A stretch of DNA of 64,000 bases. Origin: JBCCXZ01 sp965228005. Lineage in GTDB: Bacteria > Planctomycetota > Planctomycetia > Pirellulales > Lacipirellulaceae. This document shows positions 1 to 10,169 of the stretch, one piece after another. Location: NCBI GenBank assembly GCA_965228005.1, contig CBDDGV010000004.1, forward strand, positions 1,294,280 to 1,358,279, read 5' to 3'. Position 1 is the stretch's first letter. Every line of letters starts with the position of its first letter. The notes beneath the pieces were generated by a model. It saw only the letters and a list, made by a program, of their open reading frames with translations, did no database searches and was not told where the DNA came from. The position numbers were made by a program, and so were the translations under genes.

Positions 1-1
1 C

Positions 2-1126
2 GAGGTCACCGCGGGCGCCAACACGGTGCTCCCGGGCCGGTCTGCAAGGTACTTCACAACCCGCCCCGACTTGGCGTTTAGCGCCGGAGTGCAGGCGAAC
101 GTCTTCAACCTGCCGACCGCGCCGCAGACGAACCCCACGGGTGTGGTTGGCCCCGGCCACGCCTTCGTGATCGACCCCGCCGGCTCGAACGAGGCCCAGG
201 GCCTCGGCGGCGGCGGCGACCTCTTCCCCTACACGTTTGTTGAGGTCGACGAGAGCAACGACGCCCTGAGGCGCTTCCAGAACAACCCCTGGTCCGGGGT
301 CGGCCTCACGGGCAGCCGGTGGCCGGTCCGCCGCGTGACCTTCTGGCAAGAGAGCCCCACAGGCGCCGGCCAGATCGCCATGCCCAACGCAGTCGCCGAC
401 AAGATCTTCACGCTCCGCGACGACCTGGCCGTGGAGGTCCCGGACGCCGGCGACCAGCCGAGCACGCTGGCGTGGCAGATCGATCAGAACGGCACCCCGG
501 CCAACACCCTCGACGACATCCCCCTGCAGGCGCAGTCCAACGGCGCCTACTCGTGGATCGCCACGGTCGTGCCCACGGGCCTGGCGTCCCGTGACGCGCT
601 GCAGCTCAGCGACAACGGCTACGGCGACTACCTCTACGACGTGTCGGTCGTCACGTTCCACCGCCGCGTGCCGCTGCCCTCGGTCGAGACCGAACGCCTC
701 GTCCGCGCCGAGCTCCTGCCCGGCGGCGAGCTGCTGGTTTACTCCAACCCCATGTCCAACCCCGGCGACGACGCATTGATCGCCGATGTCGACGAGGCCG
801 TCAAAGACATCCGCGAGGGCAACTGGATCGCCCTCACCGGGGTGAACCCCCAGAACGGCCAATTCCTCATGCGGTGGGTCCGCGTGCTCTCCGTGGCGGC
901 GGAGACCGAGCGGCAAGTCGACCTCCTAGGTTTCGAGGGCGGGTCTTTGACGATCCCCGCCAGGCGGCTCTTCGTCACCGACCCCGACTGGCCCGACAAC
1001 CTGATTACCCCCATCGGCGGCGACGGCGTCGCCCCCGACCTCCGCGCCATCATGCTGCCCGGCGCCGTCAGCGTCGTCACGCGGCAGGTGCGGATGGAGG
1101 CCCCCTCGGCCTGGAGCGTCAACTAG
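2..1126 (+). CDS. Hypothetical exported/secretion-type protein, 3' part only
   Basis: The reading frame is open from the first complete codon of the window to a TAG at 1124-1126, so about 374 residues of the C-terminal part are visible and the true start lies upstream. No transmembrane helix, catalytic motif or family signature is recognisable in this part. It is acidic and rich in Asn, Asp, Pro and Val, and contains strand-rich stretches such as SWIATVVPTG and YLYDVSVVTFHRR. It ends 96 nt before a very large GspK-like pseudopilin in the same direction. By position it may be another pseudopilin-type component whose prepilin signal lies outside the window; that is inference only. The coding assignment is firm because the frame stays open with normal GC3 codon use; the function is unknown. 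Confidence 0.75.
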   Translation, partial: EVTAGANTVLPGRSARYFTTRPDLAFSAGVQANVFNLPTAPQTNPTGVVGPGHAFVIDPAGSNEAQGLGGGGDLFPYTFVEVDESNDALRRFQNNPWSGVGLTGSRWPVRRVTFWQESPTGAGQIAMPNAVADKIFTLRDDLAVEVPDAGDQPSTLAWQIDQNGTPANTLDDIPLQAQSNGAYSWIATVVPTGLASRDALQLSDNGYGDYLYDVSVVTFHRRVPLPSVETERLVRAELLPGGELLVYSNPMSNPGDDALIADVDEAVKDIREGNWIALTGVNPQNGQFLMRWVRVLSVAAETERQVDLLGFEGGSLTIPARRLFVTDPDWPDNLITPIGGDGVAPDLRAIMLPGAVSVVTRQVRMEAPSAWSVN

Positions 1127-1222
1127 CCCCAAGCCGCGCCGCGGGCACGCACGGCACAAGACAGACAACTCTCCACGGCACGGCGGGGCAACGCCGGGCC
1201 GCTTTTCGGACGGAGCAGAACG

Positions 1223-4200
1223 ATGAGAAGGCAACAACGACAGAAGCGCGTCCGCAGGCTCGCCGCCCGCCGCGCCGCCCAGCGACGCCGCGGCGTGCTG
1301 CTGCTGGTGGTGCTCAGCCTGCTGACCCTCTTCCTGATGATCGCCACGGCGTTCCTCATCTCCGCCGGCCAGTTCCGCCGCGCCAACCGCTCGCTCGCCG
1401 CCCTGGCCGAAGACGCCGCCAACAGCGTCAGCCGGGCCGACTTCCTCGACGAAGTCGTCGGCCAGCTGCTCCGCGACACGAACAACGCCGACAGCTCGCT
1501 CCGTTTCCACAGCCTGCTGCGCGACCTCTACGGCAACGACGGCTTGGTGCTCGACCTGCCAATCGACACGATGAACTTCGGTGTCCAGCGGCTTGCACTC
1601 ACCGGCAACCAGGTCGTGGAACTCAGCGTCCAGTACGCTCAGAACCCCGGCCTCAGCCAGCTCGACGACTACTACAACGGCCGCGTGATGACGTTCGCCA
1701 ACGGCGACCTCCGCGGCGAGAGCGTGCGGGTGATCGACTACATCGTCAACAATTCGGCGGTCCCGGCCATCACCTGCCGCTTCCGGCTTCTGTGGACCCA
1801 GACGCCGCGGACGACCCCGCCGCCGGCGCCGCTGGACGACCCCACGCTGCCGAACCCCGGCGACCGCATCGTCATCAACGGGGCCCCCTTCAACGGCACG
1901 GGCGTGGGGTACGACCTGACAGCTGGAGAGCCTGGATTCCCAATGCCTCCGCCTCCTCCAGAGGCAATCTTGGCCCGTCTCACTGCTGGCGAAGCTCTAC
2001 GTCCGGATGTCGATCCCGGTGTAAACGACAATTACTACGAGACGGCACTGACGCCGAATACTTCGTTCTTCCTGCCGCAAAACACGAACATAGCGGATTA
2101 CTTAGGCTTTGCTCCTGCAGGCACAACCCAATCAGAGGCTTGGAATAGTCTAACGGCTCTCCAACGGGCGGAAATCGAAGCCCTAGGCTATACGGGTTGG
2201 GGCGGCAGCGACGAGTCGTACGACGCCGTCGACTACCAGAACATGGCGCTGGCCCGCTTGCCTGTGAACCCGATCGAAAGCGTTGCGGCTGGCTCAGCGT
2301 CGCTATCGTTTACCGATCCGATCACGAATGTGACCCAGGAGATGGTTATCCCTTCGTTCCACCGCCCCGCCCTGCTGAACTACTGGGTAAATGAGCCGAC
2401 GGCGAGCCTGCCTACCAACCCCCTGCTCCTCCGCAAAGCCATGATCCGGCCAAGCTGGTTCGATCATCCTGATTTCACCGGCAGCAATCCAGACCTAGAG
2501 CAAGCAGTCCGAGATTTCGCTGTAGCATTGCGGAGCGGCGGTGATGTCGAGCCGCCCTCAAGAGTCTTGCTACAGAACATGACATACGGCCCCTGGGACG
2601 TCGACAACGACGGCGACGGCATCCGCGACAGCGTGTGGGTCGACTTCGGCGCCCCCGTCATCCAGGGCGCCAACGGAAAGCGGGTCAAGCCGCTCGCCGC
2701 GATCCTCTGCGTCGACATGGACGGCCGGCTGAACATCAACGCTCACGGCTCGAAGGACCTGGCCGGGCCGGTTTCGTTTAACCAGCAACTCGCCAACGAC
2801 AGCACCGGCAACCCGGTTTTCAGCGACACCCTGCCGCACGGGTTGGGCTACGGCCCGGCAGACATCTCGTTGGCGCCGGTGGTCAACCCGCTCAACCCCA
2901 CCGCACCCGTTGTCGAAACCCCGTTCGCACGCTTGCTGCTGGGCCTGGACAACCTCCCGGGCCGGTACGGGTGGGACGGCCCCGTCGGAGCGCCGCTCGC
3001 GCCCGCTGACCGCGCCCCCGGCGAGACCTTCGCGGGCGGCGGCCTGCAGCAGGCCGAAGACAGCTACGACCTCATCGCCCGCGTCCGCATGTTCCAGGCG
3101 CCGCTGATCGCGGACACGGCGCAGCTCTCCGCGTACGCCACGCCGCCCGACTTCTCCGCCCGCTACGCGCTGGGCCTGAACGCCCTCGGCCAGCCGGTCT
3201 ACGAGGCTTTCGCCGAACAGGGCGTCTACAACCGGCTGATTTCCGACTCGCCCTACGAGATCGACCTCTCGGAGAACGCCCCCCGCGGCTTCGGCGAGAA
3301 CGGCGAGGGCGTCGGCATCGACGCCCCGTTCTCGCTCGCCGAGATGGAACGCGTACTCCGCGCGTACGACACCGACGCCGGGTCTTTGCCCTCGCGCATT
3401 TGGGAGCTGGCGGACGGCTTTGCCCCGACCGGCAGCACACTCAACATCGACGAACTCAACCGCTGGCGGACCCTGCTGACGACCGACAGCTACGACCTGC
3501 CGACCCCGGCGACCGTTGTCCCGCGGTGGATGCTCGAAGGCCCGGACTCTATGATCCCCGACGACGACTACGCGTTCGTGATGGGCGATCCCGACGGCTC
3601 TGGGGGCGTAATCCTACGACGCCCAGTCGGGGCCACATTCGCCGATCTTCTCGAGTACCGCGTGCGTTTGGCGCTCAACTTGGACGGCACGAATATCGAC
3701 GCTCCAGGCAACAGAGCCCGCGTACGCGGACATATGGCCACTCTCTTGCCGCCTGAGCTAGCCTCTGGTCAAAAGCTCGACATCAACCGCCCGCTTGGCA
3801 ACGGCGTGGACGACGACGGCAACGGCGTGGTCGACGAACCCTACGAGGGCCTCGCCTTGGCGCCGACGCAGGCGGACGGCTCGCCGTGGGTGCGGGTCGC
3901 CGGGATCGGCGTCGGCGGGTTCCCGCCCAACGCCGGCGTGCGGAAGCAGATTCCTCCGACCTACAACAGCAACAACACGGTCTTCTGGCCCGTCATGCTC
4001 CCGGTAGCGGACCTGAATAACAGTAGCATGCTCGATGTCGATGGGTCCGGCCAGCTTGATCCTAACGACTTTAATTACGTCGATCGCAACGGAGATGGCC
4101 AGCTCACCTCGGCTGATGCACTCGACCCCGGGCAAACCATGGCCCGGCACCTGTACGTGCTGGCCATGACGCTGGTCGACCCGTTGCCGGCAAACTCCCC

Positions 4201-7200
4201 GCAGGCGGACCGGCAGCGCCGTGCCCGGCAGCTTGCCCAGTGGGCGGTCAACTGCGTCGACTTCCGCGACGCCAACTCGGTGATGACCGCCTTCGAGTAC
4301 GACGTGAACCCCTTCGACGGCTGGGACGTCGACGGCGTGTTCGAGGGGGTGCGCATCCGCAGAGACCCGGCCAATCCGGCGCTCACATTGGAGGTAAATG
4401 GTTCGTTTACTTCGCCTGACGACATGGAAGACTTCCGCGGCGTGGTGTTCGGCGCCGAGCGTCCGGAGCTGCTGATCACCGAAACCCTGGCCTGGCACGA
4501 CCGCAACACCGAAGACCTCGGCGGCCCCGGCGCCGAACAGCCCAACCTTGGGGAGTCGCCCACAACCATCCAGGACCCCAACGACGGAGAAACCGATCGC
4601 GATTACGACCAACGCTACCGCCCCAAGGGGGCGTTCTTCCTTGAGTTGTACAATCCTTGGCCGTCCACTCCCGGCGTGAACGGAGATACGCACGCATTGC
4701 AGATACGCCGCACTCAAGTGGTCGATGACGGCGTGAACCTCGCAGCGGAAGCTTCCGACGGGTCGCCGGTATGGAGGCTCGCCATCTACAAGACCCTTCC
4801 GGGCGCCGATGAGCAGCAGATCGCAGAGAACGCTGTCGAGTCCATGGCCTGGGACCCCGATGCGCCGACCCAAGCCACCGACCCCGAGTCCGTTCTACGG
4901 CCCTCGCAGCCAATGGACCGCAGCGTCTACTTCCGGAATGTGACCACAGACGGTAACGCCGCCTTCGAGGCGGCAGAACTGGCTTCGATGGACCAGCAGG
5001 ACGGGGTCGAGTTTTTTACGTCCCTCCAAGTCCCCTCCGTTCGTCCCGGACGCTTTCTAGTGGTGGGCTCGGGCGATCTCCAAGCGGGGCAGTACGTCGC
5101 CAAGGTCGGGCTGAACGCCCGGGGCGGTCAGGGCACGCGCTCTGTGGTTTTGGACCCGAATAACTCCGCTCAGCCCATCCTGTATCGAGAGCCCGACGGG
5201 ACCGACGTGGCCCCCGTCGACGTGCAACAGGCGACCTCCGGTCTGACGCCCGTTCGTTTTGAAGACCCGAGTCGCTCGATTGCAGATGTCGCCGTAATCG
5301 ACCAGGCAGTCGAGGGCAACAACGCGGTCGAGCGTCGGCTCACCGTCAGCGAGCCGGCGGCCGGATACCCCGATGTGACCGAGGACGGCATCCGCTGGGA
5401 CCCCGACGCCGGCGACGACGGCACCGGTTGGTACGGGCTCGGCACGCGCAGCGTGGCCATCGACACGCCGCTCGACGACCAGCGGGCCGCAGGAAACCCG
5501 CAGCCCGGTTCCTGGCGGGACGGCGAACAGCGCTTGGCACTGCAAAGCCTCGTAAACAACAACCAGACAACGGGGCTCGTGCCGAACTTCAGCCGCGTCT
5601 ACCTGCAACGCTTGGCCAACCCGACGCTGCCGTTCCACCCCCAGGCGAACCCCTACCTCACCGTCGACGCGATGTCCGTCAACGTCACGGTCTTCAATGG
5701 CCGATCGGCCCAGGCCGCGGCAGGCGCGGCTGCGGGTGAACAGGTCTGGTCAGCGGCGTACGGCCCCCAACAGGAAGCGGACAACAACATCAGCCCCAGC
5801 GATGTGAACGCTCAGCAGATTGAGTTCCGTAACAGCGAAGCGGCTCCCTACTTCGCCAGCCTGCAGCGCGGTTACCGTAACTTCGAGAACCCCAGCATCA
5901 ACGCCGCCCCGACCCCTTGGGCAACTGAATTCCCAACCGTCACGCCCCGCGGAGTTCAGGGACAGCAAAACCGAGCTAACGCGGGTGAGAATTCTCTCAT
6001 GCCCTCGCCGGTTTCGCGCATGCCGACGCCGCAGAACGGGCGGCACGTATTCAGCGCAATGGCGGACGCAACCCTAGGCTTTATGGGGAGGCCGTTCCTC
6101 GCCGCGAACGTCGACAACAACCCCAACGCCAGGCAGCAGTTCAATTACGATCCCAACCCCACTCTGCAGATGCAGCCGAACAACCCCTACGCATGGCTAG
6201 CGTGGAACAACCGTCCATTCGCGAGCGCTGCAGAGGTGATGCAGGTTCCGAAGAACCGGTCGTCGCAGCTGTTGAACACGTACACCGATCGCACCACCGT
6301 CAATGCATCGGAACGCCCAGAAGCCTACGAGCCGCGTGCTACAGGCGGCCGGCTGCCGACCTGGATGGGCGGGGTCAGCACGACTCTGCCCAACCCGGTG
6401 CGTGACAGCCTCAAGACCCTGGACGGCCCGTTCGGCCACCTGCCGAATTTCTTCCTGGAGACGGACACGAGCGGCGGCAGCCGGGTCGACGGCGCCATTG
6501 CCGGTTTGCACCGCGTGCTCAACTACCTCGGCACGACGAGCCCGTACGTGGGGACCGAGACCTGGCTGAACCCCGCCACCTTCAACGCGGCGCCGACCAG
6601 CGTCGACGATCCCCGCTCGCTGCTGCAGCCTCCCCACAACCGGGTCCCGACCTACCGCGATCCCGGGCGAGTGAATCTGAACACGATCGTCAACGCCGAC
6701 GTCTGGGACGGCGGCATCCTCCAGAGGCAGAAGGTCGACCCGACTCTACCGTGGGACCCTGCCGCTAATCAGTATGTGCTCGACCCGCCGACCGACGCAT
6801 TCAATGTCAACATCGGGTTCGGCGGCCCCTTTTACCAAGACACCGACCCCGCTGCCACGGCGCCCCAGTTCGCACCAACCGTTTCCCTGGTGGACACGCG
6901 TCGCGGCTACAATTCGACCACGGGTTCTCCCCTGGAGCTTAATGGGAATGTTCCAACCTTCTTTGCGAACCCCTTCCGGCAACCCGACGCAGCCGAAAAC
7001 GTCCCGTTGGATGCTGAAGCCAACCGGCTACTCTGGACTGCCGCAGATGCTTCTCTGTTGCGGAGCGAGAATCCGACACCAGGGCCAACTGCGGCTTCAA
7101 GCGGCCAGCCGGTGTTCGCGTTCCGCAACCCCGACGCGGCGCACAATAACGGCGACCGCAACTCGTACTTCCGTTACCAGCCGATGACCAGAATGGCGGG

Positions 7201-7528
7201 CCTCACGACTACTCGGTCCAACGTCTACGCCGTGTGGGTGACGATCGGTTTCTTCGAGGTCGAGGAGGCTCCCACTTTGCAAGACTTTGAGACTGCGAAT
7301 GGGCTAGCGGTAAGTCCAATAAACAACCCCGATCCAAACAACAAAGCCCTCTACGATAGGGTTTACCCCGACGGTTACGCTCTGGGCCGTGAGGAGGGCA
7401 GCGACCTCGGCGCCGAGCAGCGTGTCCGCGGGTTCTACATGATCGACCGCACGATCCCGGTGGCCTTCGAGCCGGGCGAGGCGCACAACACCGAGCGGGC
7501 GGTCCGGTTGCAACGACGAATCGAGTAA
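1223..7528 (+). CDS. Giant GspK-like pseudopilin/secretion protein (2101 aa)
   Basis: The N-terminus is strongly basic (residues 1-23, many Arg) followed by RRRG then a hydrophobic segment VLLLVVLSLLTLFLMI (about 25-40). This is the layout of type II secretion pseudopilins of the GspK class, where prepilin peptidase cuts after Gly. GspK-like phrases occur later (RLNINAH, KLDINRP, RVNLNTI). Calcium-loop-like segments rich in DxDxDG are seen near residues 459-476 (DVDNDGDGIRD), 859-875 (GVDDDGNGVVDE) and 938-972 (DVDGSGQLD, DRNGDGQL). GspK is normally about 300-350 residues, so this protein is six to seven times longer; the rest is unrecognised. The ATG at 1223 has GGAG nearby. It is 96 nt downstream of the partial first gene and probably co-transcribed. 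The membrane-anchored, extracytoplasmic location is inferred from the N-terminus. The GspK assignment is moderate; the coding call is firm. Confidence 0.85.
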   Translation: MRRQQRQKRVRRLAARRAAQRRRGVLLLVVLSLLTLFLMIATAFLISAGQFRRANRSLAALAEDAANSVSRADFLDEVVGQLLRDTNNADSSLRFHSLLRDLYGNDGLVLDLPIDTMNFGVQRLALTGNQVVELSVQYAQNPGLSQLDDYYNGRVMTFANGDLRGESVRVIDYIVNNSAVPAITCRFRLLWTQTPRTTPPPAPLDDPTLPNPGDRIVINGAPFNGTGVGYDLTAGEPGFPMPPPPPEAILARLTAGEALRPDVDPGVNDNYYETALTPNTSFFLPQNTNIADYLGFAPAGTTQSEAWNSLTALQRAEIEALGYTGWGGSDESYDAVDYQNMALARLPVNPIESVAAGSASLSFTDPITNVTQEMVIPSFHRPALLNYWVNEPTASLPTNPLLLRKAMIRPSWFDHPDFTGSNPDLEQAVRDFAVALRSGGDVEPPSRVLLQNMTYGPWDVDNDGDGIRDSVWVDFGAPVIQGANGKRVKPLAAILCVDMDGRLNINAHGSKDLAGPVSFNQQLANDSTGNPVFSDTLPHGLGYGPADISLAPVVNPLNPTAPVVETPFARLLLGLDNLPGRYGWDGPVGAPLAPADRAPGETFAGGGLQQAEDSYDLIARVRMFQAPLIADTAQLSAYATPPDFSARYALGLNALGQPVYEAFAEQGVYNRLISDSPYEIDLSENAPRGFGENGEGVGIDAPFSLAEMERVLRAYDTDAGSLPSRIWELADGFAPTGSTLNIDELNRWRTLLTTDSYDLPTPATVVPRWMLEGPDSMIPDDDYAFVMGDPDGSGGVILRRPVGATFADLLEYRVRLALNLDGTNIDAPGNRARVRGHMATLLPPELASGQKLDINRPLGNGVDDDGNGVVDEPYEGLALAPTQADGSPWVRVAGIGVGGFPPNAGVRKQIPPTYNSNNTVFWPVMLPVADLNNSSMLDVDGSGQLDPNDFNYVDRNGDGQLTSADALDPGQTMARHLYVLAMTLVDPLPANSPQADRQRRARQLAQWAVNCVDFRDANSVMTAFEYDVNPFDGWDVDGVFEGVRIRRDPANPALTLEVNGSFTSPDDMEDFRGVVFGAERPELLITETLAWHDRNTEDLGGPGAEQPNLGESPTTIQDPNDGETDRDYDQRYRPKGAFFLELYNPWPSTPGVNGDTHALQIRRTQVVDDGVNLAAEASDGSPVWRLAIYKTLPGADEQQIAENAVESMAWDPDAPTQATDPESVLRPSQPMDRSVYFRNVTTDGNAAFEAAELASMDQQDGVEFFTSLQVPSVRPGRFLVVGSGDLQAGQYVAKVGLNARGGQGTRSVVLDPNNSAQPILYREPDGTDVAPVDVQQATSGLTPVRFEDPSRSIADVAVIDQAVEGNNAVERRLTVSEPAAGYPDVTEDGIRWDPDAGDDGTGWYGLGTRSVAIDTPLDDQRAAGNPQPGSWRDGEQRLALQSLVNNNQTTGLVPNFSRVYLQRLANPTLPFHPQANPYLTVDAMSVNVTVFNGRSAQAAAGAAAGEQVWSAAYGPQQEADNNISPSDVNAQQIEFRNSEAAPYFASLQRGYRNFENPSINAAPTPWATEFPTVTPRGVQGQQNRANAGENSLMPSPVSRMPTPQNGRHVFSAMADATLGFMGRPFLAANVDNNPNARQQFNYDPNPTLQMQPNNPYAWLAWNNRPFASAAEVMQVPKNRSSQLLNTYTDRTTVNASERPEAYEPRATGGRLPTWMGGVSTTLPNPVRDSLKTLDGPFGHLPNFFLETDTSGGSRVDGAIAGLHRVLNYLGTTSPYVGTETWLNPATFNAAPTSVDDPRSLLQPPHNRVPTYRDPGRVNLNTIVNADVWDGGILQRQKVDPTLPWDPAANQYVLDPPTDAFNVNIGFGGPFYQDTDPAATAPQFAPTVSLVDTRRGYNSTTGSPLELNGNVPTFFANPFRQPDAAENVPLDAEANRLLWTAADASLLRSENPTPGPTAASSGQPVFAFRNPDAAHNNGDRNSYFRYQPMTRMAGLTTTRSNVYAVWVTIGFFEVEEAPTLQDFETANGLAVSPINNPDPNNKALYDRVYPDGYALGREEGSDLGAEQRVRGFYMIDRTIPVAFEPGEAHNTERAVRLQRRIE

Positions 7529-7535
7529 ACCGGCA

Positions 7536-7573
7536 GGGGCCGGCCCTCGAAAATCGTTGCGGTCGCCGGCCCC
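7536..7573 (+). terminator. Possible hairpin after the GspK-like gene
   Basis: A perfect 9-bp inverted repeat, GGGGCCGGC at 7536-7544 and GCCGGCCCC at 7565-7573, lies 8 nt after the stop of the giant gene. There is no T-run behind it, so intrinsic termination is uncertain; it may instead protect mRNA ends. Confidence 0.3.
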
Positions 7574-7685
7574 GCCAAGGATGATAGGGGCATCGGAACA
7601 CAGGGGAGGGCCCGGACGGGTTCCTGCGATGACGGTACAGACACTAAGAAGAGACTCCACAGAACTGGTGCAGAGGAACCCCGCC

Positions 7686-9587
7686 ATGTCAGCGTTCACT
7701 ACAACGGCCGGCCGTCTGGCGGGCTGCGTTGTCGCACTCTTGACCTTCACGTCCCTCAACCTTGATTGCCGGGCAGATGTGCAAGGGATCGGCGACATCA
7801 CACCGTCCATGTCCGATGTCGACTTCCAGGGCAATCCCATCACCGTGCCCGACCTGCCTTCCGAGGGAGGAGAACTGGGCGATGACCTCGTCGTCGGCGG
7901 GACCGGAATGATGGTCAGCGACACGGAATTCGGTTCCCTGATTATCACGAGCCCACTGTTTACTCTGCCACTGCAAGTGGACTCCGCCACCTTCGGCTTC
8001 GAAGGCACCGGAGTAGGCATCGGTACGATTACCGGTTTCCTTTCTGAGCTGAATGTGGCCGGCGGCGATCTCATCGTCGGCGACGAAGGACAAGGCTTCC
8101 TCGATATCGAGAGCGGATCGCTTGTGCGCAACGGTGATGAGTCCGACGGCATGGGCGGCACCAACCCCAACACCGCCGGCAACACCATCATCGGACGCGG
8201 CTTCGGCTCCTACGGTGAGATCGATATCAACGGCGTCGCCTCCCGGCTGGAAACCGGCAACCTCCAGGTGGGCCTCTTCGGCCAGGGCGTGCTCACGGTT
8301 TCCAACCGCGCCTCGGTCGTCACCAACGCCTCCAACGGCGCTCAAGACATGGAGACCGGCATCGGCGTCCAGAACGGCGGCGACGGACGCGTGCGCGTCA
8401 CCGGCCAAGGTTCTCGCTGGCTGGTCACCAGCACGGCCGGCAACTTCGACCTCGACGTCGGTACCGATCGTGGGACCGGCGACGACGACAACGGCCGCGG
8501 CCGCCTCGAGATCTACGATCGCGGCGTCGTCCAAGTAGGCGAGATCGAAACGCGAGACCCCCCGCAGGAGTTTGATGAGGGCACGGTGCTGGTTAACGAA
8601 CTCGGCTTCGTCGATCTCCAGACCCAGGGCCAGCTCATCACCGAGGATCTCACCAACAACGGCGTCATCCGCGGCGACGGCGTCGTGCTTGCCCGCGGCG
8701 ACTTTGTGAACGGCCTCACCGGCGAGATCCGCAACGCCGCCGGGCTCGCCAACCAGCGGGAGTACCTCCTCCTGGGCGACCCCAACGCCACTCTGGTCAA
8801 CAACAACCTCATCGAATCCATCGGCGGCGAGATGGAGTTCCTCTCCGCCGTGGACAACACCCTGGCCGGGGATATCGTCGGCCGCGACGCGATCCTGCGG
8901 TTCCAGAACGGGATTACCAGCATGGGCGAGATCGGGCTCGCTGGCGATACGACCGTATACGCGGCGCTCGAACTGATGGGCGGCGACCTGTTCTTCTTCG
9001 AAGACAGCACGGTCGTCTTCCGAGGCAGCATCACCGCCGATGCGTCGTCGACGATCTCGACCGTGATCGGCAACGACGAGGCCAACTTCGATGTCGTCGG
9101 CGGCGTCACGCTGAACGGCCCGTTGGGAATCCTCTCCGTTTCCGGCGGAACCAACCCGCAGCCGGGCGACATGTACGACGTGATCGTCGCCACCGACCCG
9201 ATCGCCGGGGCCTTCTCGAATGGCTCTTTCACGACCGGAGGCCTGACCTGGACCTTCGATTACTCCGATCCGAATCGCGTAACGGCGATCGCCGCCGCGG
9301 CATTGCCCGCCAACGGGCCGGACCTCAATGGCGACGGCTTTGTCGACGCGGCTGACCTAGCTCAGTGGACGGCGAACTTCCCGGTTCCCTCGGGCGCTAC
9401 AAACGAGCAGGGCGATGTGGACGGCGACGGCGATGTCGACCTGTTCGACCTCCTGGATATTCAGATTGCGTTTGGCATGCCGTTCCCGATCGTCGCCGCC
9501 GCGGACGTGGTCCCCGAGCCCACGGCCGCCGTGCTGATGCTCCTCGGACTCGGTTTCACCTCCGGCCGCCGCGGCCGGAGGGGTTAG
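7686..9587 (+). CDS. Secreted PEP-CTERM protein with autotransporter-type repeats and dockerin-like loops
   Basis: I chose the ATG at 7686 because GAGGAA lies about 9 nt upstream and the product (633 aa) then starts with a clean signal peptide (about residues 1-29, hydrophobic VVALLTFTSLNL). Two further upstream in-frame starts (7557, 7629) lack this. The middle holds repeated units of the type VGDEGQGFLDIESGSL, GSYGEIDINGVASR and LFGQGVLTVSNRAS, which resemble the T5SS/PEP-CTERM-associated repeat and predict a beta-helix. Near the C-terminus are two calcium-loop motifs, DLNGDGFVDAADL and DVDGDGDVDLFDL, as in planctomycete dockerin-like tails. It ends with VPEPTAAVLMLLGLGF plus Arg-rich residues, the PEP-CTERM sorting signal. 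The role is probably a surface or exported structural protein; the exact function is unknown. It stands alone between the pseudopilin and the thioredoxin gene. Confidence 0.85.
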   Translation: MSAFTTTAGRLAGCVVALLTFTSLNLDCRADVQGIGDITPSMSDVDFQGNPITVPDLPSEGGELGDDLVVGGTGMMVSDTEFGSLIITSPLFTLPLQVDSATFGFEGTGVGIGTITGFLSELNVAGGDLIVGDEGQGFLDIESGSLVRNGDESDGMGGTNPNTAGNTIIGRGFGSYGEIDINGVASRLETGNLQVGLFGQGVLTVSNRASVVTNASNGAQDMETGIGVQNGGDGRVRVTGQGSRWLVTSTAGNFDLDVGTDRGTGDDDNGRGRLEIYDRGVVQVGEIETRDPPQEFDEGTVLVNELGFVDLQTQGQLITEDLTNNGVIRGDGVVLARGDFVNGLTGEIRNAAGLANQREYLLLGDPNATLVNNNLIESIGGEMEFLSAVDNTLAGDIVGRDAILRFQNGITSMGEIGLAGDTTVYAALELMGGDLFFFEDSTVVFRGSITADASSTISTVIGNDEANFDVVGGVTLNGPLGILSVSGGTNPQPGDMYDVIVATDPIAGAFSNGSFTTGGLTWTFDYSDPNRVTAIAAAALPANGPDLNGDGFVDAADLAQWTANFPVPSGATNEQGDVDGDGDVDLFDLLDIQIAFGMPFPIVAAADVVPEPTAAVLMLLGLGFTSGRRGRRG

Positions 9588-9621
9588 GACGCGTCGGCCG
9601 CACGCCGGAAAGGAGTCTCGC

Positions 9622-10167
9622 TTGGCGGAAGAAACGAAGCGCGGCCTGCCTTCGGCCGGCGAGTGGATCGGGTTTGCGGTGCTGGCCGGTTTCGTGCTGC
9701 TGCTCTACCGCTCCGGCGGCGCTGGCGGGGGCGATTCGCTGGTGGAGGTCGGGCTGCCGCTGCCCGAGCTGAAGGTCGCCGGCTGGATCAACTCCGACGG
9801 TCTCGGCCGCGACGAGCTCGAGGGCCGTGTCGTCGTGATCGACTGCTGGGCCACCTGGTGCGGCCCCTGCGTGGCGAGCCTGCCCACGCTCTCGGCCATC
9901 CACCAGCAGTACGGCCCCATGGGCGTGCAGTTCATCGGCCTGACCGACGAGACCGGCAAGGAGCAGATCGAGGATTTCCTCTCCAAACGCGACGGCGTCG
10001 ACTGGCCCATCGGCTACGGCGCTGCGCCCACCAGCATGGACCTGGGCATCACGGCCATCCCCACGCTGATCGCCTACGACAAAGCCGGCCGCGTCGCCTG
10101 GTCGGGCCACAACCCCGCCGAGCTGCGCAGCGTGCTCGACCGGCTCGTGTTGCAACAAGGCTTGTAG
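9622..10167 (+). CDS. TlpA-like membrane-anchored thioredoxin-fold protein
   Basis: The 181-residue product has one N-terminal membrane segment (about residues 15-29, WIGFAVLAGFVLLLY) and then a thioredoxin fold of the TlpA/ResA type facing the periplasm. The active site is WCGPC (79-83) in VIDCWATWCGPC, and the conserved cis-proline is in ITAIPT. Such proteins reduce or oxidise disulfides of exported proteins, for example during cytochrome maturation; the substrate here is unknown. The start is TTG at 9622, supported by a strong AAGGAG 6-7 nt upstream; there is no better ATG. It begins 34 nt after the PEP-CTERM gene and faces a transglutaminase gene convergently across a repeat-rich spacer. 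Confidence 0.9.
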   Translation: MAEETKRGLPSAGEWIGFAVLAGFVLLLYRSGGAGGGDSLVEVGLPLPELKVAGWINSDGLGRDELEGRVVVIDCWATWCGPCVASLPTLSAIHQQYGPMGVQFIGLTDETGKEQIEDFLSKRDGVDWPIGYGAAPTSMDLGITAIPTLIAYDKAGRVAWSGHNPAELRSVLDRLVLQQGL

Positions 10168-10169
10168 GA

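Noticed and set aside
3758..4873. 371-codon minus-strand ORF inside the giant pseudopilin gene
   Set aside because: The plus-strand frame is continuous over 2101 codons with GspK and DxDxDG motifs; the minus ORF has no features.
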